A DNA stretch of 64,000 bases from the NCBI GenBank assembly GCA_030562195.1, contig JAUJPP010000003.1, forward strand, positions 36,710,602 through 36,774,601. The letters run 5' to 3'. Positions 1 through 12,200 of this stretch are shown here, piece after piece. The first letter of the stretch is position 1, and the number at the start of each line of letters is the position of its first letter. The notes under the pieces are model-generated. The model was not told the origin of the DNA. It saw only the letters and a program-made list of their open reading frames with translations, and ran no database searches. Source of the stretch: Nipponacmea schrenckii (Eukaryota > Mollusca > Gastropoda > Lottiidae). The position numbers and the translations under genes were made by a program.

Positions 1-464
1 ACTTTTATGTATACAATCTACATGAAAATACCAAAACAGATCCTTTTCCTTGTTTTATTTATGGCTTCCTGTCTGATTTCGGCGATACGACCTGTACATA
101 TTCTATTTTCACTAAGAAGTTGAAGTCATTGTGAAAATCCAAGGACTTTAAGGTCTTAACACTGACAGTCTTGTCCTCGCAAAGAGATAACTTTGTTGCA
201 GACACCATGACAACCCACTCTTACAGGATATCCTCAGAGAGAGATAATATTATGAAATTTTTTAAAGCAATGGACATTTAATCCAAAAACTTATGTGCCT
301 TAGTAAATTCGCTTTAACATAATAGTGACCTTTTAAAAAGGACAGGTAGAATCAGTTTCAAACTGCCCACTTTGTTTTTAAATCTACGAAAACAAGCATA
401 ATAAAGTGATGATGTGCGATCACATTAAAATGAAGCGAAGAAAAGAATTAAAACATCAAAATAC

Positions 465-3400
465 CTGTTCTTGAACATCTTCTATATCTGAACTCAATAA
501 TCGAATAAATATAGGTACAGCACCTGCCTCTAAAACTATACGAGTTTGTTGTGATGTACCTGATGCTATATTAGTTAGCGCCCATGCTGCTTCAAACTAT
601 AAATATCAACAAAACAATGTAGAATATTATATATTAACAATTTAAGGTATTTTGGCAATTTTTATAGTGTTTCTACATTGATCAAATGCTTGCACGAACA
701 CAATGTCAGTTCTGTAATTCTAAATAATTTTCACCAATCATTTAAAGCATAATACCGTATAATTCCGAATATAGTGCGCAGGCATGTATAATGCGCACCC
801 CTTCCTTGCCTCCGCGAAATCGGGCACATTTCATATACCCATGTATAGTGCGCACCCCTTTTCGCGGCAAAAATAAGACTTTAAGTTGGCATTTCACAGA
901 CACAGATATCGGGAAATAGTTGTCAATACGTAAGTCACCATTCATAGATTTTTTTTATAATAAACAATGTTCCACAGCAACTTACGTTTCTACTATTTAT
1001 TTTTATAATTAAATCCATTTTAATCCCGTTTTAATTTCTTCTTATATCTCGTAATGGTGTTATTTAGAAATCATGTATCATGCTATTAAATTACGGTACC
1101 TAGGATGTTTTTTTTTAATGCTATGGACGGTACCGAGGATGATATTCTTCTTGAAGAAACATGTGCAAATACCCGGTAAACTTAGAGGTATCGAAGAAGA
1201 TATCATTGACGGTAATTCGTAGGGCTAACAGTAACTGACTTGGTGTAAGACTAATAGGCCCCAATATACTTGTAATCATAATGCGAATAATAATCATGAT
1301 ATTGCGTCAGTTCCTTTTGTGTGAATACTTAATTGTGATTGTTTCGTTTGTTTAACGTAAATAAATATCATTGTCTTTCTTAATTAAGTCTTTAATCCTC
1401 GCTGGAGTGACACGATTTTCTCAATAGTTTTTTTTTATCGTCTGCTTTTACCCCCCGCATAGATTTATCGACTAGTATTGCCTGTCAACAGAAATGAACG
1501 ACATGAACCATGTGTATCATATCTGATGAATAAATAGGAAAACAATGGATTATATTAAAACCCAATTATTCTGGTAACCGTATTTATATTCAGGCAAGAA
1601 TCGATTACGTATTGAAGCATGTCATTAAGCATGACAATCGATTGTTTCTACTATAAAAGCCATCCAAAATACTTGCACCGTGATCATTATTTTTGGTACC
1701 TCTGGTCTTCACGTAATATTTTCCATACAAATAACACAAAAATTACATTTAATCCTTTAAGTTTTGTTCAAATATTTAACAATAAATATTTAATTTATAA
1801 GATAATAATCATTTTGAGCCATTATTAAAATCATAATTCAATCTTTTACACAAATCAATTTTACCGCGAATGTCAATGAAGAAAGACAAAATGGCGGATC
1901 CTTAACATCGACTTGCGGCATTTTCGTTGGGAAAAAATACCCCGAATTTATTTAACCGTATATAGTGCACACCCCCTCTTTGTTGGGCCCATTTTATGGC
2001 AAAAACCTGCGCATTATACACGGAAATACATGTATACGGTAATAGACTGAATGCTATAAAACTGAATTTCTCTAAGCCTGGATTTGATTAACTAGCATTA
2101 CCGAATTCAATTTCAATCCATTTATTCATTTGACATTATTAAGCCTTACCTGTAAAGACCAGCTTCCATCTCTCTGTAAAAACTCAACAAATTTAGGAAC
2201 CATTCCAGTATGAATTACTTCATCTATAGGTGGATTTGGTTCTGAAATACAATTGTTAAAGTAATTTTCATCCTGTAAGGAATTCATAGAGCTCCAAAAT
2301 ATTTGAATGTTGTTGTTTTGTTTTTTGTGACATGTTGAGAAATTGCATTACAACTTAAGTATAAATTAACAGATAAGATTCACGTTACCTCTAGATAAGA
2401 GTTTTCGAAATTTTTGGGTAGCAACTTCTTGTTCTTCAGTATTGTCACTATATAATGCTTGTACCATTTCCGGAGTTATCCCTCCCTGAAAATCACAAAA
2501 TAATTATCAAAAAAACAGTTAAAGATATCATTCCAGCCTACAAATCATTTGCTTGACTAACAGGCCTTGAATTTTGACGCGAACGAAACGATCGTTCGCG
2601 TGTCGGTTACGCAAAGTCTAAATGGGCAGAACGAAAAATCGGTTACGTGAACTTTTGCCGTATAACGATAACAGTAAAACTGTCTCAAATCAGTTTTCAA
2701 TCGGTAAAACTCATCGTGAAGGTGGCAGGATGTTAAACTATTTCATTTTCAATACGCTACTAATAAAAATTTCACATTGTTTTATGGCAGTAGTATCATA
2801 TAACACGGGATCATCACGTGAACCAATCTTAGGAAGAAAAATTTATTATCCTCATTCCCGGACCAATGTTAGGCCATGCATATGATGAATATTGTTTCTT
2901 TGTTATTGTAGTAGGACCTATGTAATGTAACTTTCATCTCTATTTGATCGTTTTATATAGATTTAATTGATTATATTGTTTCAATGACGTTTTGGTTTTA
3001 CTCTCACTTATTAAATTCAACAAACAATAGCCAGTAAATAAATGTTACCTGTCAAACAAAATATTATTAATAAAAAAAAAAAATTACATATCAGCTAGTT
3101 GTGATTTTCAGGCGTAACTAAACATTTATTAACTATTATTAGCCTAGAGTCGATCTTGTACTGTTGCCAGGGAATCGGCCAGTTCAGTCACCTGTTAGAA
3201 AATGGCACAGCCAAATCGTAAACCAGAAAGCGTCACTGTTAAGACTTTCAATAAATGGTCATTCAATAAAGATTTTAAAATTGTTGAAATCGGCGATGAT
3301 GGAAATATTGAAAAACTGGAATGTAAAGTTTGTTCGACACACCTCTCAGATATCAGAAAGGAAGCCAACAGACGTGGGATCAAGGGGGCAGTCATGTCCG

Positions 3401-3992
3401 GAATACAGAATTATGCCGATACCACTAAAGGACGTAACCGATTCACGTAACCGATCAGTTTCGCAAACGTTTGAGTCCGAACCTAACTATCGGTTACGTG
3501 ATGAAAATTACCGTCAACGATTTTTCGTTTACGCTGGGGAAGCAAATTTCGAGGCCTGGACTAAGTTAAAATTTTTACACAAGCAGAACTAGAAAGCTGA
3601 AATTTTATATAAAAGTCTCCCTGTAAGCCACTTATTAAAGAACTATTGGTTTCCATGACAGGTGTAATATTGGAAATTTAATTTAATAATAACAAAAAGA
3701 CTTGTTTCATAGTAATTTAACAAGGTCAATCCCTAAAAATAGCCTCAGTTTTTTTAAATGAACTTACTGCAGAGGAGGATGACACTGTATTTTCCTGAAC
3801 ATCACTAACTGTCATATCTTCACCAGGTGCTGGCATAGAAACATTTCTCCTCTTAAATAACTGTTGATCCCGTTTCTGTTTACGAATCTGAATACCTTCC
3901 TCTTCCCTCCTTCTCCGCAACTCAGAGGAATCTAGTGCCAGATTTTTGTAGGATTTGAGTCTGTGGTTAGCATTTCCTACAGGATCGGTCAT
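465..3992 (-). CDS. KPNA: Importin subunit alpha (karyopherin alpha, KPNA1/5/6 type), 3' part missing
   Basis: Nuclear import adaptor that binds classical NLS cargo through ARM repeats and importin beta through its N-terminal IBB domain. Four coding exons are visible on the minus strand: 3992-3768, 2485-2389, 2241-2150 and 596-465, with matching phases (0, 1, 0) and GT..AG borders. Exon 1 encodes the IBB domain: [12 protein letters not shown], then the basic [19 protein letters not shown] and FKRRNV (residues 1 to about 50). Later exons give [20 protein letters not shown], the first ARM repeat ([14 protein letters not shown]), and [19 protein letters not shown] with [15 protein letters not shown] and EDVQEQ, the hallmark ARM2 region. 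The remaining roughly two thirds of a ~530-aa protein lies off the left edge. A splice acceptor (TTTTCCAG) directly abuts the ATG, so a 5'UTR exon must lie upstream, possibly near MIX23 in a head-to-head arrangement. The family is certain; the paralogue within the alpha-1/5/6 clade is not resolved. Confidence 0.93.
753..2041. mobile_element. Candidate terminal-inverted-repeat element(s) with GTATAnTGCGCACCCC motifs
   Basis: The left end (TACCGTATAATTCCG followed by ATATAGTGCGCAGG) is an imperfect inverted match of the right end near 2000-2041 (reverse complement TACCGTATACATG, then TTCCGTGTATAATGCGCAGG). Internal copies of TATA(A/G)TGCGCACCCC occur near 787 and 843, and a related TATAGTGCACACCCCC near 1960. 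This could be one 1.29-kb non-autonomous DNA transposon or two short related elements (753 to ~915 and ~1955-2041). It lies in an importin-alpha intron. No transposase ORF is visible, and the superfamily is not assigned. Confidence 0.4.
2575..3556. mobile_element. Candidate transposon-like insertion in an importin-alpha intron, carrying a zinc-finger gene fragment
   Basis: The ends look like weak inverted repeats: GCGAACGAAACGATCGTT near 2578 versus GCGTAAACGAAAAATCGTT as the reverse complement of 3518-3536. The motif CGGTTACGTGA or its complement occurs near 2639, 3430, 3443 and 3490. CpG content is higher than in flanking sequence. Between the ends lies an ORF fragment (3202-3447) resembling a BED-like finger from hAT-derived genes. 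The boundaries are estimates and no target-site duplication was confirmed. Confidence 0.35.
3202..3450 (+). pseudogene. Truncated BED-like zinc-finger N-terminus (hAT-transposase-derived family)
   Basis: An 82-codon ORF beginning [19 protein letters not shown], with [20 protein letters not shown] and [16 protein letters not shown]. The spaced C-x2-C and surrounding residues resemble the start of hAT-derived ZNF862/KIAA1586-like proteins that are multicopy in invertebrate genomes; that identification is from memory of the family and not from a search. The ORF then runs into GGTTACG-rich non-homologous sequence and stops, lacking the second half of the finger and the whole transposase core. It sits inside an importin-alpha intron on the opposite strand. 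It is best read as a broken or captured fragment. Confidence 0.5.
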
Positions 3993-6356
3993 CTGGAAAA
4001 CACATCAACAAAAAATTTTTAAAAAAATCTTAAATGAAATTAATCAAATCATTAACAGTACTGGCAGTGGCTTTACACAAGACCTACTGGTATTATATAT
4101 AAATTCCAGAATCATTTCAAAATTAAGTGGTCCGAGTGTCTTGAAAAGTGATCTGAATTGTCTTCAGATGCCCATTGTAATAAAACTTAAAAATTTTCGC
4201 CTTAGTTCGTCAATAATGGTGCCTTGTGAAGTTTTCATAGTCCAAGTGATCATGTATTCTAAGAATACAGTTATGTTTTAAAAACACATAACTCCATATC
4301 CCAGTCTATCATTTACGCAGAATTTTTATTCATCAATATCTGTGATTTGTTGATATTTTTAAATTTAATAGGGAATCACTGATAATGTGCTACCGAATAT
4401 TTCTTCTGGGAAACCAAAGTCTTTTCATTAAATCAGGGCAAAATCGTGTAGTGTGTCAAACATGGGGCAATTTTAAAATTTTATTTAATATTAGAAGTAG
4501 TTATCTATAGAAGTTTCAAAAAATGTCATAAATATGCTGGAAGCGAAATATTAACCATCACTTACAACCTTACTGACCGGTAATGATATGCTACATTTTA
4601 AATAATCAAAAGCCGATACATGTCAGAAGAAGTGGTAATTGTTTATTTCATTACAAATAATAGTACAGAAATACAGTAGGTGTGTGTGTGTCGTGGTAGT
4701 CCGAAATTGCTCTGATAACTATTTGGACGGAAATGGCCAGGAGAGAGTCTCCATATATTTGGAGATCACTCAGTTGCCATCTGAAATTGTGTGTGCATCC
4801 AAAATAATCTACACGAAAAATGGAAGTAAAAGATGGTTCAGTTCTTTCTATAGACTGCTTCTTTTCTTTCTTTTTATAAATCTCATCTGATGTTAATAAT
4901 CTACATCTGGAAAAGACACAGATTGTAGGGTTTGTCTGCTGTTAATTGATACAAGTCTGGTCAAGTAGCAACAACCGCAGCTCCTAGGGTTTTCAAGATC
5001 TAGCATACAAACAAATGTGTGTTTGTAAAATCTATCAGACCACATCTATCAATGTTGCAAATTCAAATGAAGGCTACTAGAAATGTTCCAGAATCATATG
5101 GTAAGTTTGGAAAAGAGGTAGGTAAAGAAGGCCCATTGTCTGGTAGCTGTGCTGAGGTGTGCAGGGTCACAACCGGTAAAGCACCAGTTCAAACTGCAAG
5201 TTTTTTCTACTATTTTGTATATATGTCAGATCGACTGAAAGCCTCATTGGGAATAACTCCTGGTAAAAATGGAAATATTCCACATAAGAATTCTTGAGTG
5301 ATGTTGCTACAACCCAGGCAATTAGATTCATATTTGTCTGGGTTTGATGCTGAAGCATATACTCTGAAGAAACTTTGTTATAATTATAATTCAGGAAAAG
5401 AAACACTGATCTGTCTTATATTTGTAAGTAATGTGTAGTATGTGGTGGGTATGCTAGTATTGAGATATTCTCTTCTAGCACAAGTTCTAGTTATCCTTCA
5501 GTCTCATGGTAACTGTGACTGTCGAGAATAAATACCTGGAGTATATGTGGACCCTTGCGAAAAAAAACTGAGGTGCCTTCAGAAGAATCCCTTTGAGCAG
5601 GTGGACGTAAATATTATGATGAAACAGGACAGACATTATTCCATTAAATATGATGTAAACAGCTCTAAAAGAGCACACTAGACTTTCTCCCCTCACACAA
5701 AATAACCCTGTGTTACCCTACCTGGCTGTATTTGTTACTTCAAAATAAATACTCATCATAGCCATTTAAGACAAAGTCCTTTATTTATTTTGGTCATGCA
5801 GTATTTAGAGCTGATAAATAAAGATTGTAAAGATATGACAGAAGCATAGCTCATAAACACTTAAGTATAAATAATGATCTGTCTCTCTTTCATATTCTAG
5901 CCTTATAATGTTTAATCCAGGCCTAAATGCTAATAATAGATACTTTTTTTATGGGCCATCTCGAGCCTTTCTATTATTTTCAATCTGATTCATTCCATCA
6001 TGGAAGAATTACTTACATGAATACTAATTAACAAAATTACACATACCTCAGCTGGCATCTATTTCAATTTATAAAGATAATTAATAAATTTCAATGATTT
6101 AAACGAAATAAAGGATCTAAAGCGTGATTTCTTCCTTAATAAATTTTTCTATGAATTTCCTCTCGTTGAACACTCACTCCAATGAGAATGATGATCATTT
6201 TTTTAATGACATATCTCAGTATTCAAAACTATTCAAACAAGGATATATAAACATATTATGATTATCATAATAAAGAAAAATATTTAAAACAATCAACAAA
6301 AGACAAAGTTACTTTTTCTATGTTAATTCTCGTACATTCGCGAACTCAGTTCCAAA
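3993..6356. other. Head-to-head intergenic region between importin alpha and MIX23 (includes an unmapped importin 5'UTR exon)
   Basis: About 2.4 kb with no recognisable protein exon. Because the importin-alpha ATG exon opens with a splice acceptor, at least one non-coding 5' exon of that gene should fall here. I could not place it. Short open frames in 4639-5696 show no recognisable domain or splice-consistent conservation and are treated as chance. A short GT run at 4680-4691 is the only simple repeat seen. Confidence 0.5.
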
Positions 6357-8212
6357 ATGTCGGCGCCCATTGAAGGTGAAAGAAAAGAGGTTTCGTGCAC
6401 TGATATTCTCGCTTTTCAGGTGTCTTTTTCTGTTGCCTTTTAGAATTTGTTAATAATTAAATCAAAATTGACATTTATGATCAAATTTGTGAATTATACA
6501 ACTAATGGAGTGTTGTCAATGTCGTATTACAACCTTTAAAAGAGAAATGTGCATTTTACTCTCGATTATCACGACTCTTTAACAAAGTTTTCGATTGTCA
6601 CACAAGCTATTGCAATTTTTATATAACTTAATTTACAAAAATCGCATTTTCCCAATAATTTCGAATGAATTGAAATATCAGCATACTATTATTAAGTCTA
6701 CTCATTTCTTTTACATTATTTTATTACCTATTCCTTGCAGGATGCATTGAAGCGAATGAGGCTCATGGATGATAGAATTATTTACGCAATAAATACAAGT
6801 ATACCCACTGAATCATTTACAAATAAAGTAAATCCAGCAACACAATGTGAGAAATTATATAGAGAGGTAATTGCAAGTACCTACTAAAAAAAACTTACTT
6901 CGCTTTAACTATCACCAAGTTCTGCGAATCGCACATTAATTAGAGTTTTTTTTTTTCTTTTTTGTGAAATTAGGTCTACCATTTAAATGGCAGACTCCAT
7001 GGCCTTTGGCTTATAATGAAGCAAATATAGTTATGCAAGTTCTTATTATGAACACAGTTTGCAACAATTTCAAATTAAAAAGTATGTTTAGTACAGTAAT
7101 CTGGATTATGCAAGATGTCAACCAGTTGGCATGGAAAGTGTCTTGTTTCAGTAATCAAATGTAGTAGTTGACTAATTTGGTTTTATTTCCTTTTTTTGGT
7201 AATAGATGCACAAGGAACATGAATCAAGACAAGTGATGATTAAGAAATGTATAACTGAAGTCTCACAAAAGGTCAATTCTCTAAAGGAACAACGGGCTAA
7301 AGATGAAGATGATATGACTGTTTATAAAAACTTAAGAAAGGAACAAAAAATGGTACATAATATCTATATGTCTTGGAATATTTTGATTTAGATAGTATAT
7401 AAGGATTTTTTTTTCGTTAAGTTGATTTCAATGCAATAATGAATTAGTAAGGTTTAAAAGTTATCTACATATTATGATACAAGACAGATATTCAATTTCA
7501 AGTTTAAAATGGACTTACATCTTGTGGCTTTCACTTGCTTATTAGCCTATCAAATCATGTTAAAATTGACAATGGTTATCAGATTATGCCTTCAAATGCA
7601 ACAACTGTAGCTACATCAACAAGTATCAATTTTAAACAAAATTGAATTTTAGTTTTTTCAACACTTTTTTCTTTCTTTTTTAGTTACATTTAATGCAAAA
7701 TGAATTACATGTAGAAGAAGTATTAAAAGATAGAAGTTATAGGGTAAGTTGTTTACTGATGTTGATGTATTGTCTGTCATGATTGATAGAAGAACCAAGG
7801 CCAGGCCTCATATTTCTAACTTTCTAGGATATCTTAAATCTACGATTGTTTCAAGAATACAGGGCAAGGATACTAAGACTGTCTTTAATTCACTAGTGGG
7901 AAAAAGTGTTGTTCAGCAATTGGAAAAGGAAATATTCTCTGTTTAGTTACATTAATAGTTTATTGACATAGGTGTAATGTGTGATCTTAAAGTCAGGCTG
8001 CTGAACCAAAGCAAATCAAGCCTATCAGTGTCAATGATACACATAAAAAGTTAACCAAACTTGTGCAATCTCAAGAATTCTCAACTATCTTGTTATCTGT
8101 TTATAAATTATATTATCATATAAATAGAAGACATCATTGTGGAATGTTTTCTTTTCAGACATTTGATGAGAAATGTAGGAGAGTATATACCATACCTAAA
8201 TTAAATGTTTGA
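6357..8212 (+). CDS. MIX23: MIX23 (CCDC58), mitochondrial intermembrane-space protein
   Basis: Complete 149-aa protein from five exons: 6357-6419, 6741-6866, 7206-7352, 7684-7743 and 8159-8212, all phase-0 junctions with GT..AG borders. It matches human MIX23/CCDC58 (144 aa) throughout: MRLMDDRIIYAINTSIPTES, CEKLYREMHKEHESRQVMIK, then KKCITEVSQKVNSLKEQR, LRKEQKMLHLMQNELHVEEV and LKDRSYRTFDEKCRRVY. Four cysteines (C14, C57, C78, C138) correspond to the conserved human cysteines, fitting an intermembrane-space protein oxidised by the Mia40 pathway; yeast Mix23 has been linked to matrix protein import. The middle is helical and coiled-coil-like. The start is the first in-frame ATG. The final residues (TIPKLNV) diverge from the human tail. 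The gene runs head to head with importin alpha and is followed by SYF2 on the same strand. Confidence 0.95.
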
Positions 8213-8384
8213 TAGTTTCATAGTAAATTTTATCACCAACATGATGTTTAGCTTTATGGAGATTGTGAGACGTACAGATGTTAAAAATGAGTCATTGAAT
8301 CATGTGATTCCATACTATCATACGAATTATTTTATAGTGTGCTTGTAGTAACATCGTTGAATTTGTGAATGAACTGTAAAGGTT

Positions 8385-8390
8385 AATAAA
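8385..8390 (+). terminator. Putative MIX23 polyadenylation signal AATAAA
   Basis: Canonical hexamer about 170 bp past the MIX23 stop codon. Other AT-rich candidates occur further downstream, so the 3' end is not certain. Confidence 0.4.
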
Positions 8391-9221
8391 AGTTTATAAA
8401 ATTGTGATTTAAATTAGAGATAAAAAATACCATAACCAGATACTGTATTTTCCGGAAATGCCATCACTCCTGTTTTCAATATTAGTTGAAGCTGGTTTCC
8501 ATTTGAGGAAGCAAGATAATGGTGGTGTCAATCCCATACAGTAGTATATTATGAAATGCAATACAGACTTCATCCCTTGCGATATCAATAAAGTTATATT
8601 TATGGTTAAAATTACAAAGTAGCAAAAAAGAAATGATTATTTCTTTTGAAATTAAAATTTGAAAATTTAAAATCCTCTGGATCTTGTAAAAAGTAGTTAC
8701 TTTGTAAGCTGTTCTCTGAAAATGACACCTTGGTTTAATTTCAGTACACTAAATGATTAAATTATCTGAATCCTCTAGATATTCATGAACCAATTTGACT
8801 GAAAGAATATTAACTTTGGCATTTCCTCTAAAATTATGAATAAATTTTATATTGACAGATAAATATTGGACAAATAAAGGATCTGAAATTTGTTCTTATA
8901 TTAACATGGGAGTACTGTTTGTGAAAACTCTTAATATTTGCATCACTACTTGAAATACTGTGTACCATTTTTCATATTATTTTTTGTGTATTGTGTTGTA
9001 TAAAAATTATGTGCATTTGGTATTTGAATGAACATTCAAAGTATAAATGTTTTTTCTAAGTAAGTTTATAAATAAATTAAAAGGAGGAATGATAAATTTG
9101 ATTTTTCTCAGTTTTCATTCAGAGCTGTGTACAGTTTTATTAATTGTAATATTGCTGTAGTCTGAAAGTTATTACCTCCCTTAGATAAAGCTCTTTACTA
9201 TAGATATAGAGGTGTACAAAA
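8391..9221. other. Intergenic MIX23-SYF2 spacer
   Basis: AT-rich spacer between two same-strand genes. I see no ORF, repeat or RNA gene in it. The last ~100 bp before the SYF2 ATG should hold its promoter and 5'UTR; no distinctive core element was recognised. Confidence 0.5.
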
Positions 9222-12200
9222 ATGGCGTCGGTAAGTATCGTAATATATTTACTTCATTTTTTAAATATCAATAAATTGGATATGGACACAAATTAAAAGT
9301 ACTGTTATTCAATGAGATTCATGCTTTTAGAATTGAATTCGATGTACGACGTTATAAAAGTGTAGTGTACTATTTATTTATCATTATTATTAATTGATCA
9401 TTAGATCTAATTATTAACTTCTTGATCATAATAAAATTCAGGACTTAGTCCGCTAATTCATTTGCCATCTATTTCCATGTTAAATCACAAAATTCAACCT
9501 TCTAGAACTTTTTCCAGAAATCTCGTTGAAAACTTTCTTATATGCCACATGAAAGCCAGGCCAATACTTGGTTTCTGTACAAAAACCCAATATAGCACGA
9601 CCATGAAAATTTTGAACTAAACAAAATGAAAGTAAACCACTACATTTTATCAACATCCGCTTGACTGTCACTGCACACAAAACCACTATTTTTAGAAATA
9701 ACCTTCCGCCAACTAAATTTCTCATTATCTCAGAAATTCTGAAAGAAAATGCAATTTCAGACATCAAATTTCAAATCTAGTCCAAAATGGGCATGCAAAC
9801 ACCCCCAAAGGAAGGGAGAAAGAGGATTTCTAAAAATAGAACGGACTCAATTCGTATACAATCATTAGCATAAAATGTTTTAGTGGTCCGAGTCCGTAAG
9901 GGGCCAATTTCAGTAGGCCTATTTATTTGTATATAATGAAGATGAGGCCTACCTGATATGATATTTGCCGTATGTTTCGACCGCTTTTTTTTAAAAAGGT
10001 AGTTTGGAAAGTATTGTGAACTCTGAAAAAAAATGGGTCCTATTCTTTAAAAAAACCTAATACGAAAATGGGACACAGCATTACTCTGTTTATTTTATGA
10101 GATTAATTAATATTTCAGACTAGTGCAAGTAGTGTTCCTGGTCCATCCTCATCCAAACCAACAGCTAAAGAACGAATGAATAGACTCAGAGAACTTGAAC
10201 TTCGCATGGTAAGTTAATTATTTTTATATATAGTAATACATTAAAGGGATAATAGGCCTTAGAACGAACATAACAATTTAAGTTCACTCAAATTTGGACA
10301 ATAACAGTATATATCCATCAGTGGACTTACCTGGTGTCATACCTATACATCAAAATCCCTCTATTATCGGATAAATCCCCAAAATAAAGTAGTTAATCAT
10401 AAAACGCTTAAGCCATCCATCAAGCGACTTTCAAATTGTAAAATATAATGGGGAGGTAACTCTAACATGTGGGTTTTCAGGCGTCCTTGACCCCTACTGT
10501 TGAATTGCACAATGATGTTTTAGCGTTGATTTAACAGACGCTTTTATTCTCAGACTGAATGGAATTGCGCTGGCTCACATTTTTTTTTAAATTCCGAATA
10601 AATTTTTATTGTGGCTTTTTAAAATTTGGTAAAGTGTGGGATCCATACTTATTTAACTAATAGTCAATATTAAGCACAAATATAAGCCATAGACGAGTGT
10701 ACTCTTAATGCCTATTATCCCTTTAAAGGAGAGAGTCCCATCATTTTCATTTTCATAATTACCATAATACCATAAAGTAGTGTTTTGAACTAAGCTTTTT
10801 TTATATAATTCAATGTGGAAATCCTGAATATCAATTAGCCATATTATGACAGATTTACATTGTATTTAAAAATTTAATTTGTAGAATGAAGCTCGAAAGT
10901 TAAATCATGTAGAAGTTGTAGCTGAAGATGAAAGAAAGAAAAGACCAGCCAATTATGATGCTAAAATTAAACGTACAGAATGGGAAGATGAACAGGAGAG
11001 GGCAAAAGAGGTATGATGTAATGTTATAATCTTGTTATGAAAATACTACAAAGTGGAGATCAAAATCTTTTATATCTACACAGTGAATGGCTTGTATGTA
11101 TTTCCTTCAAGTTCAAGTAATAATTTTCTAGTCTGTTCATTTAAACTACAAAGGTTCTTGTCAATAAATAAAATATGTAGATGTTGAAAATAAATGCCAT
11201 CAGAATTTATGGATCAATGTCAAATATGGTGTTTTATATGTAGGAATGTGAGAAGAAAGGAGAGAACTATGATAGAATGAAACTTTTAGATTGGGGAGCA
11301 GATGAGGTAGAGAGGTGGGACAGAAAGAAAAAGAAGAAAAATCCTGATATTGGTTTTTCTGGTAAGGCAATTTGTTGTAAAAATTAATTGCTTCAAATGT
11401 GCTGTAAATGGGTGTGGACTATTGGGAATGGTCAGTGTCTTGGTGGTTATCCAAAGCTCCTCCAAAATCTAAAAATTCATTTCCTGTAGGGCTCTTCTTA
11501 GAAGTAATAGGTCAGATATGAGGAATAAGCAAAATAAGGACTAGTAATCCCACATAGAATACCAAAATATTGCTCAATTTAGGCATACCCTATAATCTGA
11601 TACTAGATATCAGATACGATATACGAAATATCAGATACGAGATACGAGATATCAGATATTAAGAATAACAATTTTACCAATTTTTTCTTACGAACCGTAA
11701 AATCAGCAATCATTTTGTTTAAAATGTGCATTTGGAAGAAGTTTATGATATTTCCCAGTTGAGTGCAATTTAACTGTGATATAACCACATAACCTTATTA
11801 AGTCTAAAGTATAACATTGTATAACAAATTTAATACAATTGTTACATTGTTTACATGGAATTTAAATTGAATTCATTAAGTTTGTAAAAGGTCAACATAC
11901 TAAAATTTCGTTTTAAAATACGACATTTTACTGGTAGCAATCATATTCCCCTAAACAACTTCAAAACAAGCTTACACGTAATTCTTAACTTTTAATGTTT
12001 ATGACACTGGGACACTGATATCATCAATTTGCACCATTTCAATTTTCAGGTAGACACCTGTGTCTATTGTAATTCCACTAAATCTAAGACAAATTGAATC
12101 ATCAATTCGCTTGAAATTTACAGAACATTTAGGAGAAAAATTAATATTATATATTTATATCTTGTAGATTATGAACAGGCTACACACAGACAGTATTCTG

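Noticed and set aside
2622..2885. 87-codon ORF starting [13 protein letters not shown]
   Set aside because: It starts inside the CGGTTACG-rich transposon-like segment and runs out into AT-rich intron; no family was recognised.
4639..5696. Several 70-90-codon ORFs upstream of importin alpha
   Set aside because: No recognisable domain, no consistent splice partners, and mutual overlap on both strands.
9480..9767. 95-codon minus ORF as a gene
   Set aside because: It coincides exactly with an interspersed repeat that has a second, non-open copy at 15049-15325.
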